Source: an uncultured Cytophagales bacterium (lineage in GTDB: Bacteria; Bacteroidota; Bacteroidia; Cytophagales; UBA9547). Taken from it: DNA of 64,000 bases. Made by a program: the position numbers and the translations under genes. Under the pieces are notes generated by a model, which worked only from the letters and a program-made list of their open reading frames with translations, was not told the DNA's origin and did no database searches. This document shows positions 24,932 to 33,949 of the stretch, in pieces (the first letter of the stretch is position 1; each line of letters begins with the position of its first letter). The stretch covers positions 62,001 to 126,000 of the forward strand of contig CAMFLX010000002.1 of the NCBI GenBank assembly GCA_945957555.1, written 5' to 3'.

Positions 24932-26740
24932 CTATACATTGAATAAATAATCTAAAATTTTGTTTTTCTCTTTTTCCTTTCTGTCAAGGCATGTTGCCAA
25001 ATCCCAATGTGAGGAATATTGGGTACAGTGATTTTTTACAATTTTGAAAATGCTTGTCGGATAGTTACAAATCTTTGTATCATAAAGCTTGTTGCTTAAA
25101 CTTTGGTTTATCTCTCGCTCCAAAACCACTAAATTGCCTATTGAATTAATGTTCTCTTTCCAATCATCTAAAATTTGAGGTCTCAATTCCAGATCACGGT
25201 CATTGTAGGACTGTATATGTTCAATATCAATGTCAGTTTCAAAGAGTCCTTTTCTTATGAATTCAATCTTGTTTTGATCCGTTGTTTTGTAGTCCTCTTC
25301 GAGCATTGCAGAAAGACGGCAAATAATGTTTTTCAGCTTGCCGTTATGTACAATATTACCCGCCAAAGTATTGTCAAGGTCTCCCCATCCTCTATGATTA
25401 TCAAGTATACCTATTTTCTTGTTCAAAGAATCCATCACCTTATCAAAGGAATCATTCATTATGAGTGATACTAAATCATAAGTGAATCTATGGATTTCAT
25501 TGATCGACTTCAAGAACCTGATACTATAGATAATATAAAGCTTGCTCAATTGTCTTACAAACAGGAGCATTTTATCCCAATAATTTTCCTCACCCCTAAA
25601 TCTGTAAAGAAATACAAATGTAAGGTTCCAATATTTCCCATACCTTGACCACCAGATAAAATGTATAGCACACGCATCCTCACAGGTTTTATATTCAGTA
25701 CCTTGCCATTCATAACGAATCTCAATAATCCTATGGATATCATCAATTGACAACTCTATATCGTTAACATGGTTTTTGAAATGTTCCCATTGGTTTATGT
25801 TAAATATTGTATCAAATAATCTTTCAAAAAATGTGTCTGTACTATAACTATACAGAGTCGTTGGTAATGTGTATTTGGCAATTAATATAAATTGATATAT
25901 GCCCAGCACGCCTGTAATGTCCGTTATGGTTTCTTTGAATCTTAAATTGTATTCATCTATTTTTTTGTAAACTTGGTTTATTTCCTCAAAGACATTTTCG
26001 TCCATTGATTTTTTTTCTCTTAGGTATTCATACAATTTGATCTTGAATACATCTCCACCGTTCAAATCCAAGCCTGTAGTATTGATAGCATTGAAAATTT
26101 GCAAAGTTTTAGACAATCCTGCCATTGTCTCAATTACAACAAAATAGATATTGCTAAATAAGTGAATAATGAATTTGTCTACGTTGAAATCTATAAAAGC
26201 TTCTTCTTCATTTTCTATTTGTTCTTCAAACAGCTCCATGATTGTAAAAGCATTTTGTAGGTACAAGTTTTGGCTTTCTTTAGAGCCTCCCAAATCACTC
26301 GAAGCCATTTCTTGTATCTGTTCTTGCTGTATTGGCCTATTAACATGTGTTGTTATCCAGTCCAATCCAGTTTGGTTTAACTCCTGATTATCGGGAAATT
26401 TTATTTTAAGTACCTTGATGAAGATCAAAAGAGTTGTAAGCCTTTGTTGTCCATCAATTATATAATGTTCATTATTTTCATTCTTTTTTGACAATTGCAT
26501 GGTACCTATGAACATTGGCTCTTCTGTGGAATTCCTTTCATTTCCCCAAAAAGAAACAAATATGTCAGAGATAAATTTTTTAAGCTGTTCATCCTTCCAA
26601 GAATAGGGACGCTGATATATAGGAACTATATATCTTGTACCATTGCCTAAAATGGACGCATAACCATCTTGATTGTTATACTTTAAAGTACATGTTTTAG
26701 CACTTATAGAAAAAACTGTATGAGAACTCATGTGTGTCAT
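24932..26740 (-). CDS. DUF262/DUF1524 protein, GmrSD-like restriction candidate
   Basis: About 602 residues combining two domains. The N-terminal DUF262 (ParB/sulfiredoxin-like) carries YIVPIYQRPYSWKDEQLKKF, FIGTMQLS and the DGQQR motif YIIDGQQRLTTLL, then FNAINTTGLDL. The C-terminal DUF1524 is an HNH-type nuclease: DIDIEHIQSYNDRD, then SIGNLVVLEREINQSLSNK. Fused GmrS+GmrD proteins are type IV restriction enzymes that attack modified phage DNA; relatives act in other defence settings. The frame opens with GTG at 26761; ATG codons at 26740 and 26731 follow. I use the first ATG. It is alone, at the left edge of the accessory block. Confidence 0.85.
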   Translation of the reverse strand: MTHMSSHTVFSISAKTCTLKYNNQDGYASILGNGTRYIVPIYQRPYSWKDEQLKKFISDIFVSFWGNERNSTEEPMFIGTMQLSKKNENNEHYIIDGQQRLTTLLIFIKVLKIKFPDNQELNQTGLDWITTHVNRPIQQEQIQEMASSDLGGSKESQNLYLQNAFTIMELFEEQIENEEEAFIDFNVDKFIIHLFSNIYFVVIETMAGLSKTLQIFNAINTTGLDLNGGDVFKIKLYEYLREKKSMDENVFEEINQVYKKIDEYNLRFKETITDITGVLGIYQFILIAKYTLPTTLYSYSTDTFFERLFDTIFNINQWEHFKNHVNDIELSIDDIHRIIEIRYEWQGTEYKTCEDACAIHFIWWSRYGKYWNLTFVFLYRFRGEENYWDKMLLFVRQLSKLYIIYSIRFLKSINEIHRFTYDLVSLIMNDSFDKVMDSLNKKIGILDNHRGWGDLDNTLAGNIVHNGKLKNIICRLSAMLEEDYKTTDQNKIEFIRKGLFETDIDIEHIQSYNDRDLELRPQILDDWKENINSIGNLVVLEREINQSLSNKLYDTKICNYPTSIFKIVKNHCTQYSSHWDLATCLDRKEKEKNKILDYLFNV

Positions 26741-26826
26741 GTTGTCTTTTGTTATTGTCACTTAAGTTAAAATTTAGTTGAGATTATGTCTGAGACGCAG
26801 GAAAATAGATGAAATTCACATATTCA

Positions 26827-27381
26827 TCATTGTTTCGAAACGTTTTTTGACGGTTCCACATGATAATGTGCCACCCAAACGTTCCGTTCCGCATTGAAGA
26901 CGTGGAAGCCGATCTTAGTGAAGAAATAGCTGAAAATCTCTGCGGTCTCATCACTGGTTGCCATGAAGGTGCATTCCAATCGTTTTACTCCTGTATTGGT
27001 ACAATGTTGTACAAGTCTAGAAACAGCTAGTCTACCGTGTCCCATTCTCATGCCACCTGTGATCTGGACAATTCTAATTACTTCGCCTGTTGTTTCTGCC
27101 TTGACTTTGAGTCTGCATTCCGCATCTGGATTGGTGTTGAGGTTATAAATTTCTATTTCGGTCGCAAACGCATCTATACACAGCAATACTGGTACTCCCT
27201 TTGAAGTGGTATGGAACTCATAGATACAGGGCTTGTTCTGCCGTTCCAGAACGGCAGTAACGCACTTGAAACGTTCCTTGGTTCGTTTCAGGGTCTGTTC
27301 CATGTCAAGGTATTCCACAATGGGAGTTGCCTTGTCTGGGGTCTTTTCAGGGTTTCTTTTTAAAAAATCAAACAATTTCAT
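26827..27381 (-). CDS. Hypothetical protein, possibly GNAT-fold
   Basis: A 184-residue protein. The second half has a GNAT-like course: VIRIVQITGGMRMGHGRLAV, then SRLVQHCTNTGVKRLECTFM and AEIFSYFFTKIGFHVF. This resembles the acetyl-CoA loop, helix and the terminal 'F..k.GF' strand. The acetyl-CoA loop (GGMRMGHGRLA) lacks the strict R/QxxGxG/A form, so catalysis is uncertain. The coding sequence contains the 12-mer CGTTCCAGAACG (27242–27253) seen twice more in the block. Its role in the island is unknown. Confidence 0.55.
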   Translation of the reverse strand: MKLFDFLKRNPEKTPDKATPIVEYLDMEQTLKRTKERFKCVTAVLERQNKPCIYEFHTTSKGVPVLLCIDAFATEIEIYNLNTNPDAECRLKVKAETTGEVIRIVQITGGMRMGHGRLAVSRLVQHCTNTGVKRLECTFMATSDETAEIFSYFFTKIGFHVFNAERNVWVAHYHVEPSKNVSKQ

Positions 27382-27403
27382 AACTTCAATATGTCAATTA
27401 GGG

Positions 27404-27482
27404 ACAAAGGCGTTGGGGATGCCCCAAGCCTTTTGTAAATCAATAAACCTACATTATGCTGGTGCGTGTCTTATGCACCAGC
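27404..27482. repeat. Hairpin element of a three-copy family, plus second hairpin
   Basis: GACAAAGGC…TTGGGG–ATG–CCCCAA–GCCTTTTGT (27403–27435) resembles the hairpins at 37206–37238 and 37357–37390. A second stem, GCTGGTGC…GCACCAGC (27458–27482), follows. They lie just downstream of the toxin/immunity operon on the minus strand and may end its transcript. Confidence 0.6.
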
Positions 27483-27504
27483 TACCGTGATTTTTCTTGG
27501 TGTT

Positions 27505-27945
27505 TTAAGACAAAAGACCAAGAGTTTTGTCGTCAATTATTTCAGAGCCATCCTTTAAAAGTAAGGCATCTAAGTGTCTTGCCATTTCTACAAAGATTTT
27601 CAAATCCTTAAATTTTGGAGGGTGTGCAAATTGAATTGTTATCCAATTTAGTTCTTCATAAAAACTAACACTGATATTATACAATTTTTTATTATCTATA
27701 TATTCCGCAAAACATCTAACTTTATTTAAGCTTGCCAAAACCCTTTCTTTAAAATCATCAGGAACATTTTCCATGTTTTGCAAGCTTTTCTTTCCTTCCT
27801 CTGTGTACTCATTCCAAATAAAATAGCCAGAGTGATTATCAACGAACTGAACCCACTTATCATAATCTAAAGGTTCTGTTTTAGAAAATACATTATCAAG
27901 TAAGCCTTTTGCAATTCTAAAGTTTGTATTCTTCGTAATCTTCAT
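27505..27945 (-). CDS. Candidate immunity protein for the TANFOR polymorphic toxin
   Basis: A 146-residue hydrophilic, acidic cytoplasmic protein (MKITKNTNFRIAKGLLDNVF) with no signal peptide and no family I recognise. It begins four bases after the stop of the 1717-residue secreted protein, on the same strand. Like that protein's C-terminal tip, it is AT-rich compared with the GC-richer body of the toxin gene. Placement directly after a polymorphic toxin, small size and matching composition are the usual marks of an immunity gene. The assignment is contextual only. Confidence 0.6.
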   Translation of the reverse strand: MKITKNTNFRIAKGLLDNVFSKTEPLDYDKWVQFVDNHSGYFIWNEYTEEGKKSLQNMENVPDDFKERVLASLNKVRCFAEYIDNKKLYNISVSFYEELNWITIQFAHPPKFKDLKIFVEMARHLDALLLKDGSEIIDDKTLGLLS

Positions 27946-27949
27946 ATTT

Positions 27950-30900
27950 CTATTGTATAAAATCTTCTAATGCTTTTATTTCAAATTTTATTTTGGGGTC
28001 TATTATATTTAATTTATTCATCCAAGAGGTTTTTAAATCCTGAGTAATGTTAATCTTAGGCATATAAATATGAATTTCCGCATTGTTCAAAAACATTTTC
28101 AAGCTATTGTTTGGATCGATTAAACCACTTGGAGTCAATCCTTCTTTTAAAAACCTAATATTGTCCTGAACGGATTGATATTTTAGCCATTCATCCACAT
28201 TGGTTTTGATGGTTGTTTTCATTGAAACTGCTGTATTCGCATATATCTCACTACCTTGTTGTGCACCTTTATAAAAATCAATTCCCTTCACATTAAATGA
28301 AATATCTCCTGTATGATTCCAGCCTGTTGATTTTGTATAACGATATTGTCCCATTATATCTTCAAAAAAACTTCTACCTCCTAACATATCTGGAATAGGA
28401 TATTTGGTTTTCCAAACATCATCAATGTGCTTTAACTTGTCATCAAGAGATTTATTTATAAAGCTGTTAAGATCATCAAGTACATCCGCATTTTTGGTCT
28501 TCCTAAACTCCTCCCACTTCTCCTTCGTAAGCTTGCTGGGGTCAGCCTCCACAGCCTTGATGTACCCTTCCAGCTCATCCAGCTTCACATCGGAAGCATC
28601 CAGAGCCTCAAAGAGGTCTTTACGTGCCTGTCCCTGTGGCAAAGCGTTAAGCCTATCTACAAATTTATTGAGGTCGTCTGCCTTGATCTGGCTAGGGTTG
28701 AGTTGAGCAAAAAGCTTCTTAAGGTTCTTGGTCTGCGCAAGGAATATCTTGTAAGGACTCCCTGCGACATCATCTATCTTGCTCGCTATCGTCCCGAAGC
28801 TGGTCACCGCATCATCCCCTGCCTTTAGGGCATCGTCAGCCTTTCCTGCAACCCCTCCAAAGATAAGCGTTGCGAGTTCAAAGGTCATCTTACCCTTATC
28901 GTGGTAGTCCTTATCGGTGCTTCCTGCTATGGTGCCAAGTGTCTGCTTGCCGAAGCCCACCAATGCTTTACCTACCTTTGATGGTGTGAGCGACTTGAAC
29001 TGTTGTACCAGAGCATCACGCACCTCCTCCTTCAGGGCGATGTCCGTAGCCAATAGTACCAGTTGCGGAATGGATTTAAGTTCGTCCACCATGCCATTGC
29101 CCAATCCACAGGCGAAGGGCGAAGTGTTGAAGATAGACTTGGGGTAGCCTGCATCCTTCGAGTCGTAGACACTGGCAGGTATTGCACATTTTTCGAGGAG
29201 TTCCCCTGCTGTCTTGGAGACCCCCGAAATCATCTCTATGAGGGAGGCCTCTTTTACAACGGTCTTGTAACCATCGGTTTCAAAGGCATTGGGGTCGGTG
29301 GTCTTGGGCTGTAGCGTGGCTAGGTTGTCGGCACTGGACTTTTTGAGAAAGTCCTCCATCCGTTTTTTGATATCTGTCTGTAGGGATTGTCTTTCGGATT
29401 CGCTTAAGGGCTTGAAGCCTGTTTTTTGTGGTGTGATGTCCTTTTTGAGGCCAAAGGTCACATCGTGTACGATCTTGCCGTCCACCAACTTGCTCTCCAC
29501 CAATACCTGTGAGTTGTCGGTAATGTTGCCAGCCTGTATGCTTGTTTTCAGTGCCTGTATCTTGGCAGGGTCGCTCTCCGTGGTCTTGTTGCCCTTTTCG
29601 TCTATGGTGAGCAGGATGCCGTTTTCAAGCACGGACACCTTGGAGCCTGATACCTTGGTGTTGTTTATGGTTTTATACTTGTCCTTGATCTGGTCAGTGG
29701 TGGTTGCCAAGGTCGCAGTGCTTGGCGGTGCCTTGTTGCCCGTCTTGGTTGTCCAGATCGGAAAGGCACCGTTGAACTGCCCGTTCACCTCAAAACCTTC
29801 GTGGATGCTCAATGAAAGTTTATTGAGCAATGGGCATCCGTCCTGCATGTTGAACAGCTTGAAACCATCGTCCCCCAACAGCTCATAGTTGGCACCCGTC
29901 ACCGTCCTGTAAACCATCTTGATACAGGACGCAACCCTGTTCAGGTCATAGCTCTCAATCAGGAACCCTCCCTTGTAGTCATCCCTGAAGCTGGCAAACT
30001 TCTTGTCGTTGTCGAGCACCAGAAGCCTGTGGCTGACGATCTGGGGTTTGTCGGGTGTACCCGAGACCACGTTGATCTGTTCGCAATAGCTGTTGATGGT
30101 GCCATTTTCGCCCAACACGTCATACTTTTCCCTAAAGCTTTTGATCTGTTTGGTTTCGACGGTCTTGGTCTTGTCCTTTGTGTTGAAGAACTTGGAAGCG
30201 ACCGCATCGAAGGTATACACATTGTCGGGGTCGATGCCGTTGTCTAGGCTCGCCTGTGCCACCATTTCAAGCACGGGGCCATTGGGTATTAACTTGGTGA
30301 TCCAGAAGCGGTAATTCCCTCCATCAGAGGTCTTGGGTATCTCAAACTTGGTGCCGTCAGGGGCTAGGAAGAAGCCCTCGTCCTGTAGGGCAAGCCCCAC
30401 GGTGCTGTTCTGACCAAAGCGTATCTTCAGTTTGGGGTTGTGTGCAAGCCCCCATTGCAGGAAACACAGGTTGGTGCCCTTGGTGTAGTCCATGAGGTTG
30501 GTGCCGTCTTCGCCCATGAACACATGCCCCAGTGCCAGCGGATAGCCATGCCCCACCTCGTGGGCAAGGGTTCGGAGGTCTAGGGTCTCCCCAAAGAGAA
30601 AGCCAAAGCCCCTGTTGATCGGTGTATGCCCCTTGATCTCGCTGTTGCTGGCCTGCTTGCACAGGAACAGGTAGAGTGTGTTGTCTGTCTCCTCCCTGTG
30701 GAAGTCTATGTAGTCAAGTATCACCTGTGCCTGTGCTGGGGAATATTCACCCTCCAGCTTGCCGTGTTCCACGCTCAGGGGTTGGTCGGCACTGGCGGAA
30801 CTGAAAGGCTTGTCCACGCTCACGCTGTAGGCGATGTTCGCCTGATGGTATACCTTGTTGAGGTAGCTTTCGATCTGGCTGGCATTGATCTTGGTCTTGT

Positions 30901-33103
30901 CGTATCCATTGAGCGGTACCAGTACAAGATTGACCTGTTTTCTATCCAGTGGCATTACGTTGAGCTTGCCACAGATGGTATCCCTACCGTTACCATAAAA
31001 GGGAAGCACAGCAAAATCGTTTCGGTGCAGGCCTGCGGTGATGGTGAGTGTCCATTCCTGTTTGAGGGAGTCGTATTCATGGGGAACAACCACGCCCCAA
31101 TTGGTCTTGAACCTGATGCGCTTCATGTCCACTTCAAGGGGATTGGCATATACCTTGGCCTTAACCTTGTCGGTACCCGAAGCGCCTACGGCCTTATAGG
31201 GAACATAATAGTTTTCCTGATCGTTGATGATGGCCTCATAGCCACGTTCTCCCATCGTGTTCAGTGATGGAGCATCAAAGCCCCAGACCTGATCAGGATG
31301 TGCAAAGAACTCCAAAATAGGTTGCTCATCACGAAAATAGAGACCATCGGTGTTCTCGCCACCTTCCTTTACGGGTTTCCCTCCCTGTACCTTGCTTTCA
31401 GTTGCCTTTGCTTGTTTGCTGATACTGTTGTCCTTGCTGACCAGATAGACGTTGCCGTCCTTGTCGGTGATCTTGTAGTCCTTGCCTGAACCGAGGGTTC
31501 GCACGGTCAAGCCTTGGGGATCGTTGATCACGATCTTCTTCAACGTGCTGTCGTAGGTTACCGTGCCTATGGTCACCTCTATGCTGATCTCTTTGGGATG
31601 CACGGCATCGTCCTGATTGACCATGTCCTGCGTTTTCTCCAAGCTCTCCCTGAACTCCCTTACCTTCTTGTCGCTGAATACGTATGGTTTTTGCTGAAAC
31701 TTGACCACCCCAGTAATCAATCGACGGTCGGTGTTGATGGTGATGCCATCAAAAAAACAGACCACGTCCACGCCTCCAAGCAAATAAAAGGGCGTTTTGC
31801 CTTCACCAGCAAAGCTGTTGCTGTCGTTCCTTGTCACCCTTGTCACGGTGATGTCAAAGTCGAAGGAGGTGAATTTATCACCCACGGCAAGGCTTGGCAA
31901 CTTTTTGAAGTTGGTGATAACGATCTCGGGGAAAGCACCGCCACAGCCCCATTGGTTGTTGTGGTCTGAGGGAGGCGTTCCTATGTTCACGATGGGGCTG
32001 TAGGCACTGACCCTGTCGCTACTGCACAGGGTAGCCACACGCATTTGGTACTGTGCGGAGGGATATGTTTTCTCAATGGAAAAGCGGTTCATGAGTACGT
32101 CCGCCTCAGACCAAGCGGTGTCGATCCTGCCGTATTGGAGCCTGTAGCCTCCTTGGCTGGGCGTAAGTGCCCAGTTGACCTGTATACCCCTTTTATCCGT
32201 GGTGGCGGTGAGGTTGGTGGGTGGGTTGCAGGCATCGCCATAGGTAAACTTGACCACCTGAGAGTAGCCGTTGTTGTTGTATATCTCCCTGCCGTCTGGC
32301 GACAGTACCTGTACCCTGAGCGCATAGGACTTGCCTGCCGTCAGGGGTACATTTGACATGCCATAGTTGTAGGAGGTAAAACTCGTGTAGTCGTCCAGTA
32401 TGGGCGGATAGTTGCTGTTGGCAATGATGTTGGGGTCTTGGCTGGCATCCAGCATCTCCCACATCTCTATGCGGTAGGAAGGTATGTTGGCTTGGTTGAA
32501 GCTTGCAGGGTTCCTGTTCGTCCAGTTGATGGCGAAGTTCTGCATGGGGTTCTCGTTGACCTTGCCGTTGTTGCTGGGCGTGTTGATGATGGGGGGCTGT
32601 CCCCTCTGTATGCTCATCAAGCCTATGGCCTCGTTGCTCGCCAAGGAACCCGTAAACTTGAGGTAAGCCTTTATCTTGAGCTTGTAGAACCCCTCTGGGA
32701 GTTGCTGTCCAGTGGCAAGGAAGCTTTCCCTTCCAATGCCTTCAAAACTTAGGGCGTTTACGTTAAAGTATTCCGCAAGGTCGCTGTTGGTCAGCATGAG
32801 CGATTGACCAGGAATCACGTCTATGTAGGTGCTGGGTCTGAACGAAGGTAGGGTCTTTAACCGTACACCAGCACTCTCCAGCTCTATGTTGAGGTATACC
32901 TCCTGCGACTCCCTCGTGATGTCCCTCTGGATGAGGAACAGTTGTATGTTGTTGCCAGTGGCGTAGTCGTTCAGATAGGTGGAGTATGGGGGCATCGTGG
33001 ACAGTTGCGCACTGATGCCGTACTGGGCTTTCAAGTTGTAGGTTGTCCAAAGGAAGCAGAAAAATATAAGTAATAGTTTGCTCGTTTTAAGGGTTGACTT
33101 CAT
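27950..33103 (-). CDS. TANFOR/Fn3/metallopeptidase-like secreted polymorphic toxin candidate
   Basis: 1717 residues. A signal peptide (residues 1–26, ending TTYNLKA before Q) is followed by a TANFOR-type domain (~27–165: YGISAQLSTMPPYSTYLNDY, LPEGFYKLKIKAYLKF). Next is a fibronectin III domain (~295–385: PTNLTATTDKRGIQVNW). Near 848–860 the zinc-protease-like motif HEVGHGYPLALGH is followed by NLMDYTKGT. A long helical/DUF-rich part comes next (~1330–1540). The last ~170 residues are a probable toxin tip: RSFFEDIMGQYRYTKSTGW, GIDFYKG, AVSMKTTI, with the look of a PD-(D/E)XK-type nuclease. No T9SS sorting domain is seen at the C-terminus, as expected if the tip is the toxin. Confidence 0.75.
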   Translation of the reverse strand: MKSTLKTSKLLLIFFCFLWTTYNLKAQYGISAQLSTMPPYSTYLNDYATGNNIQLFLIQRDITRESQEVYLNIELESAGVRLKTLPSFRPSTYIDVIPGQSLMLTNSDLAEYFNVNALSFEGIGRESFLATGQQLPEGFYKLKIKAYLKFTGSLASNEAIGLMSIQRGQPPIINTPSNNGKVNENPMQNFAINWTNRNPASFNQANIPSYRIEMWEMLDASQDPNIIANSNYPPILDDYTSFTSYNYGMSNVPLTAGKSYALRVQVLSPDGREIYNNNGYSQVVKFTYGDACNPPTNLTATTDKRGIQVNWALTPSQGGYRLQYGRIDTAWSEADVLMNRFSIEKTYPSAQYQMRVATLCSSDRVSAYSPIVNIGTPPSDHNNQWGCGGAFPEIVITNFKKLPSLAVGDKFTSFDFDITVTRVTRNDSNSFAGEGKTPFYLLGGVDVVCFFDGITINTDRRLITGVVKFQQKPYVFSDKKVREFRESLEKTQDMVNQDDAVHPKEISIEVTIGTVTYDSTLKKIVINDPQGLTVRTLGSGKDYKITDKDGNVYLVSKDNSISKQAKATESKVQGGKPVKEGGENTDGLYFRDEQPILEFFAHPDQVWGFDAPSLNTMGERGYEAIINDQENYYVPYKAVGASGTDKVKAKVYANPLEVDMKRIRFKTNWGVVVPHEYDSLKQEWTLTITAGLHRNDFAVLPFYGNGRDTICGKLNVMPLDRKQVNLVLVPLNGYDKTKINASQIESYLNKVYHQANIAYSVSVDKPFSSASADQPLSVEHGKLEGEYSPAQAQVILDYIDFHREETDNTLYLFLCKQASNSEIKGHTPINRGFGFLFGETLDLRTLAHEVGHGYPLALGHVFMGEDGTNLMDYTKGTNLCFLQWGLAHNPKLKIRFGQNSTVGLALQDEGFFLAPDGTKFEIPKTSDGGNYRFWITKLIPNGPVLEMVAQASLDNGIDPDNVYTFDAVASKFFNTKDKTKTVETKQIKSFREKYDVLGENGTINSYCEQINVVSGTPDKPQIVSHRLLVLDNDKKFASFRDDYKGGFLIESYDLNRVASCIKMVYRTVTGANYELLGDDGFKLFNMQDGCPLLNKLSLSIHEGFEVNGQFNGAFPIWTTKTGNKAPPSTATLATTTDQIKDKYKTINNTKVSGSKVSVLENGILLTIDEKGNKTTESDPAKIQALKTSIQAGNITDNSQVLVESKLVDGKIVHDVTFGLKKDITPQKTGFKPLSESERQSLQTDIKKRMEDFLKKSSADNLATLQPKTTDPNAFETDGYKTVVKEASLIEMISGVSKTAGELLEKCAIPASVYDSKDAGYPKSIFNTSPFACGLGNGMVDELKSIPQLVLLATDIALKEEVRDALVQQFKSLTPSKVGKALVGFGKQTLGTIAGSTDKDYHDKGKMTFELATLIFGGVAGKADDALKAGDDAVTSFGTIASKIDDVAGSPYKIFLAQTKNLKKLFAQLNPSQIKADDLNKFVDRLNALPQGQARKDLFEALDASDVKLDELEGYIKAVEADPSKLTKEKWEEFRKTKNADVLDDLNSFINKSLDDKLKHIDDVWKTKYPIPDMLGGRSFFEDIMGQYRYTKSTGWNHTGDISFNVKGIDFYKGAQQGSEIYANTAVSMKTTIKTNVDEWLKYQSVQDNIRFLKEGLTPSGLIDPNNSLKMFLNNAEIHIYMPKINITQDLKTSWMNKLNIIDPKIKFEIKALEDFIQ

Positions 33104-33109
33104 GGTAAA

Positions 33110-33946
33110 TTATTGCTCATTCTTGATGTATACCTTGTTTTTGCCCGAGACCTCAACAAAGTTCTGGAACGGGGAAATGGATTGTTTGATTTCTAGGTTG
33201 TACCAACCGTCGGGGAGATAGAATTGATCTTTTGAAACTCTTATGGATATACTATAGCGTTCGTTCACAGTTTTAGAATAGTCTGGTGTTTCAAAAAAGA
33301 CATCAAACAAATGTGGTATCTCCTTTTGCCCGACAAACACCTGCATATTGTCAGGCACTTGTCCTGTCATCAACATCTTCCATGAAGTGAAGTGCTGTTG
33401 CTTTTTAATAATCAAAGTGTCCTGTATAAGTTTGAATACTGGCTTTATCGGGGCAAAGTTGGTAGCACATATCCGCATATCAGCCCTGTCATTTTGTTGA
33501 TTGAAACTTCCGTGGATGATCTTTCCAAAGTACAGATAGGCTGTGTCCGATTGCGTAGAATATATCTCGTTCTTGGAGCATCTGTAAAGTATGGTAGAAT
33601 CTGTGATAGCCACCATTTTACCGTCCCTTATGGGGTTTCGGGCATTGATCCTAACATCCATACGTGTATCAGTAGCTTTGGCATAGCCTCCAACGGTATA
33701 CAGTTCCAAGAAATAATCGTTCTTCATGGACACATCAAAGCCCTTGCCCTTCACCAGCACATACATGCCTGTATCCACATAGGCATTGTCCTGCAAGGTG
33801 ATCCTGATGTTCTCACCAGAAGCAATGATGCTGGAGGAGTCAAAAGGAACCACTTTCGTAGGCTTTGGCGTGGAATCATATCTCTTACAGGAAACAAGTA
33901 CTGCAACTAAAAAAACAATGACGTAAAATGCTTTAAATATTTTCAT
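33110..33946 (-). CDS. Lipoprotein of the toxin locus
   Basis: A 278-residue protein with a lipoprotein signal (MKIFKAFYVIVFLVAVLVSC; Cys20 anchor). The mature part is beta-rich with Ig/Fn3-like stretches (ENIRITLQDNAYVDTGMYVL, YFLELYTVGGYAKATDTRMD, YLPDGWYNLEIKQSISPFQN). The last resembles the 'LPEGFYKLKI' strand of the neighbouring TANFOR protein, so the two may share a domain type. It is six bases upstream of the toxin gene and three bases downstream of the SprB-like gene, clearly one operon. It may be an outer-membrane partner in export or surface anchoring. Confidence 0.7.
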   Translation of the reverse strand: MKIFKAFYVIVFLVAVLVSCKRYDSTPKPTKVVPFDSSSIIASGENIRITLQDNAYVDTGMYVLVKGKGFDVSMKNDYFLELYTVGGYAKATDTRMDVRINARNPIRDGKMVAITDSTILYRCSKNEIYSTQSDTAYLYFGKIIHGSFNQQNDRADMRICATNFAPIKPVFKLIQDTLIIKKQQHFTSWKMLMTGQVPDNMQVFVGQKEIPHLFDVFFETPDYSKTVNERYSISIRVSKDQFYLPDGWYNLEIKQSISPFQNFVEVSGKNKVYIKNEQ

Positions 33947-33949
33947 AGA

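Noticed and set aside
28917-32752. Many long plus-strand frames opposite the TANFOR toxin gene
   Set aside because: They are shadows produced by the comparatively GC-rich coding strand of the 1717-residue gene and have no family motifs.
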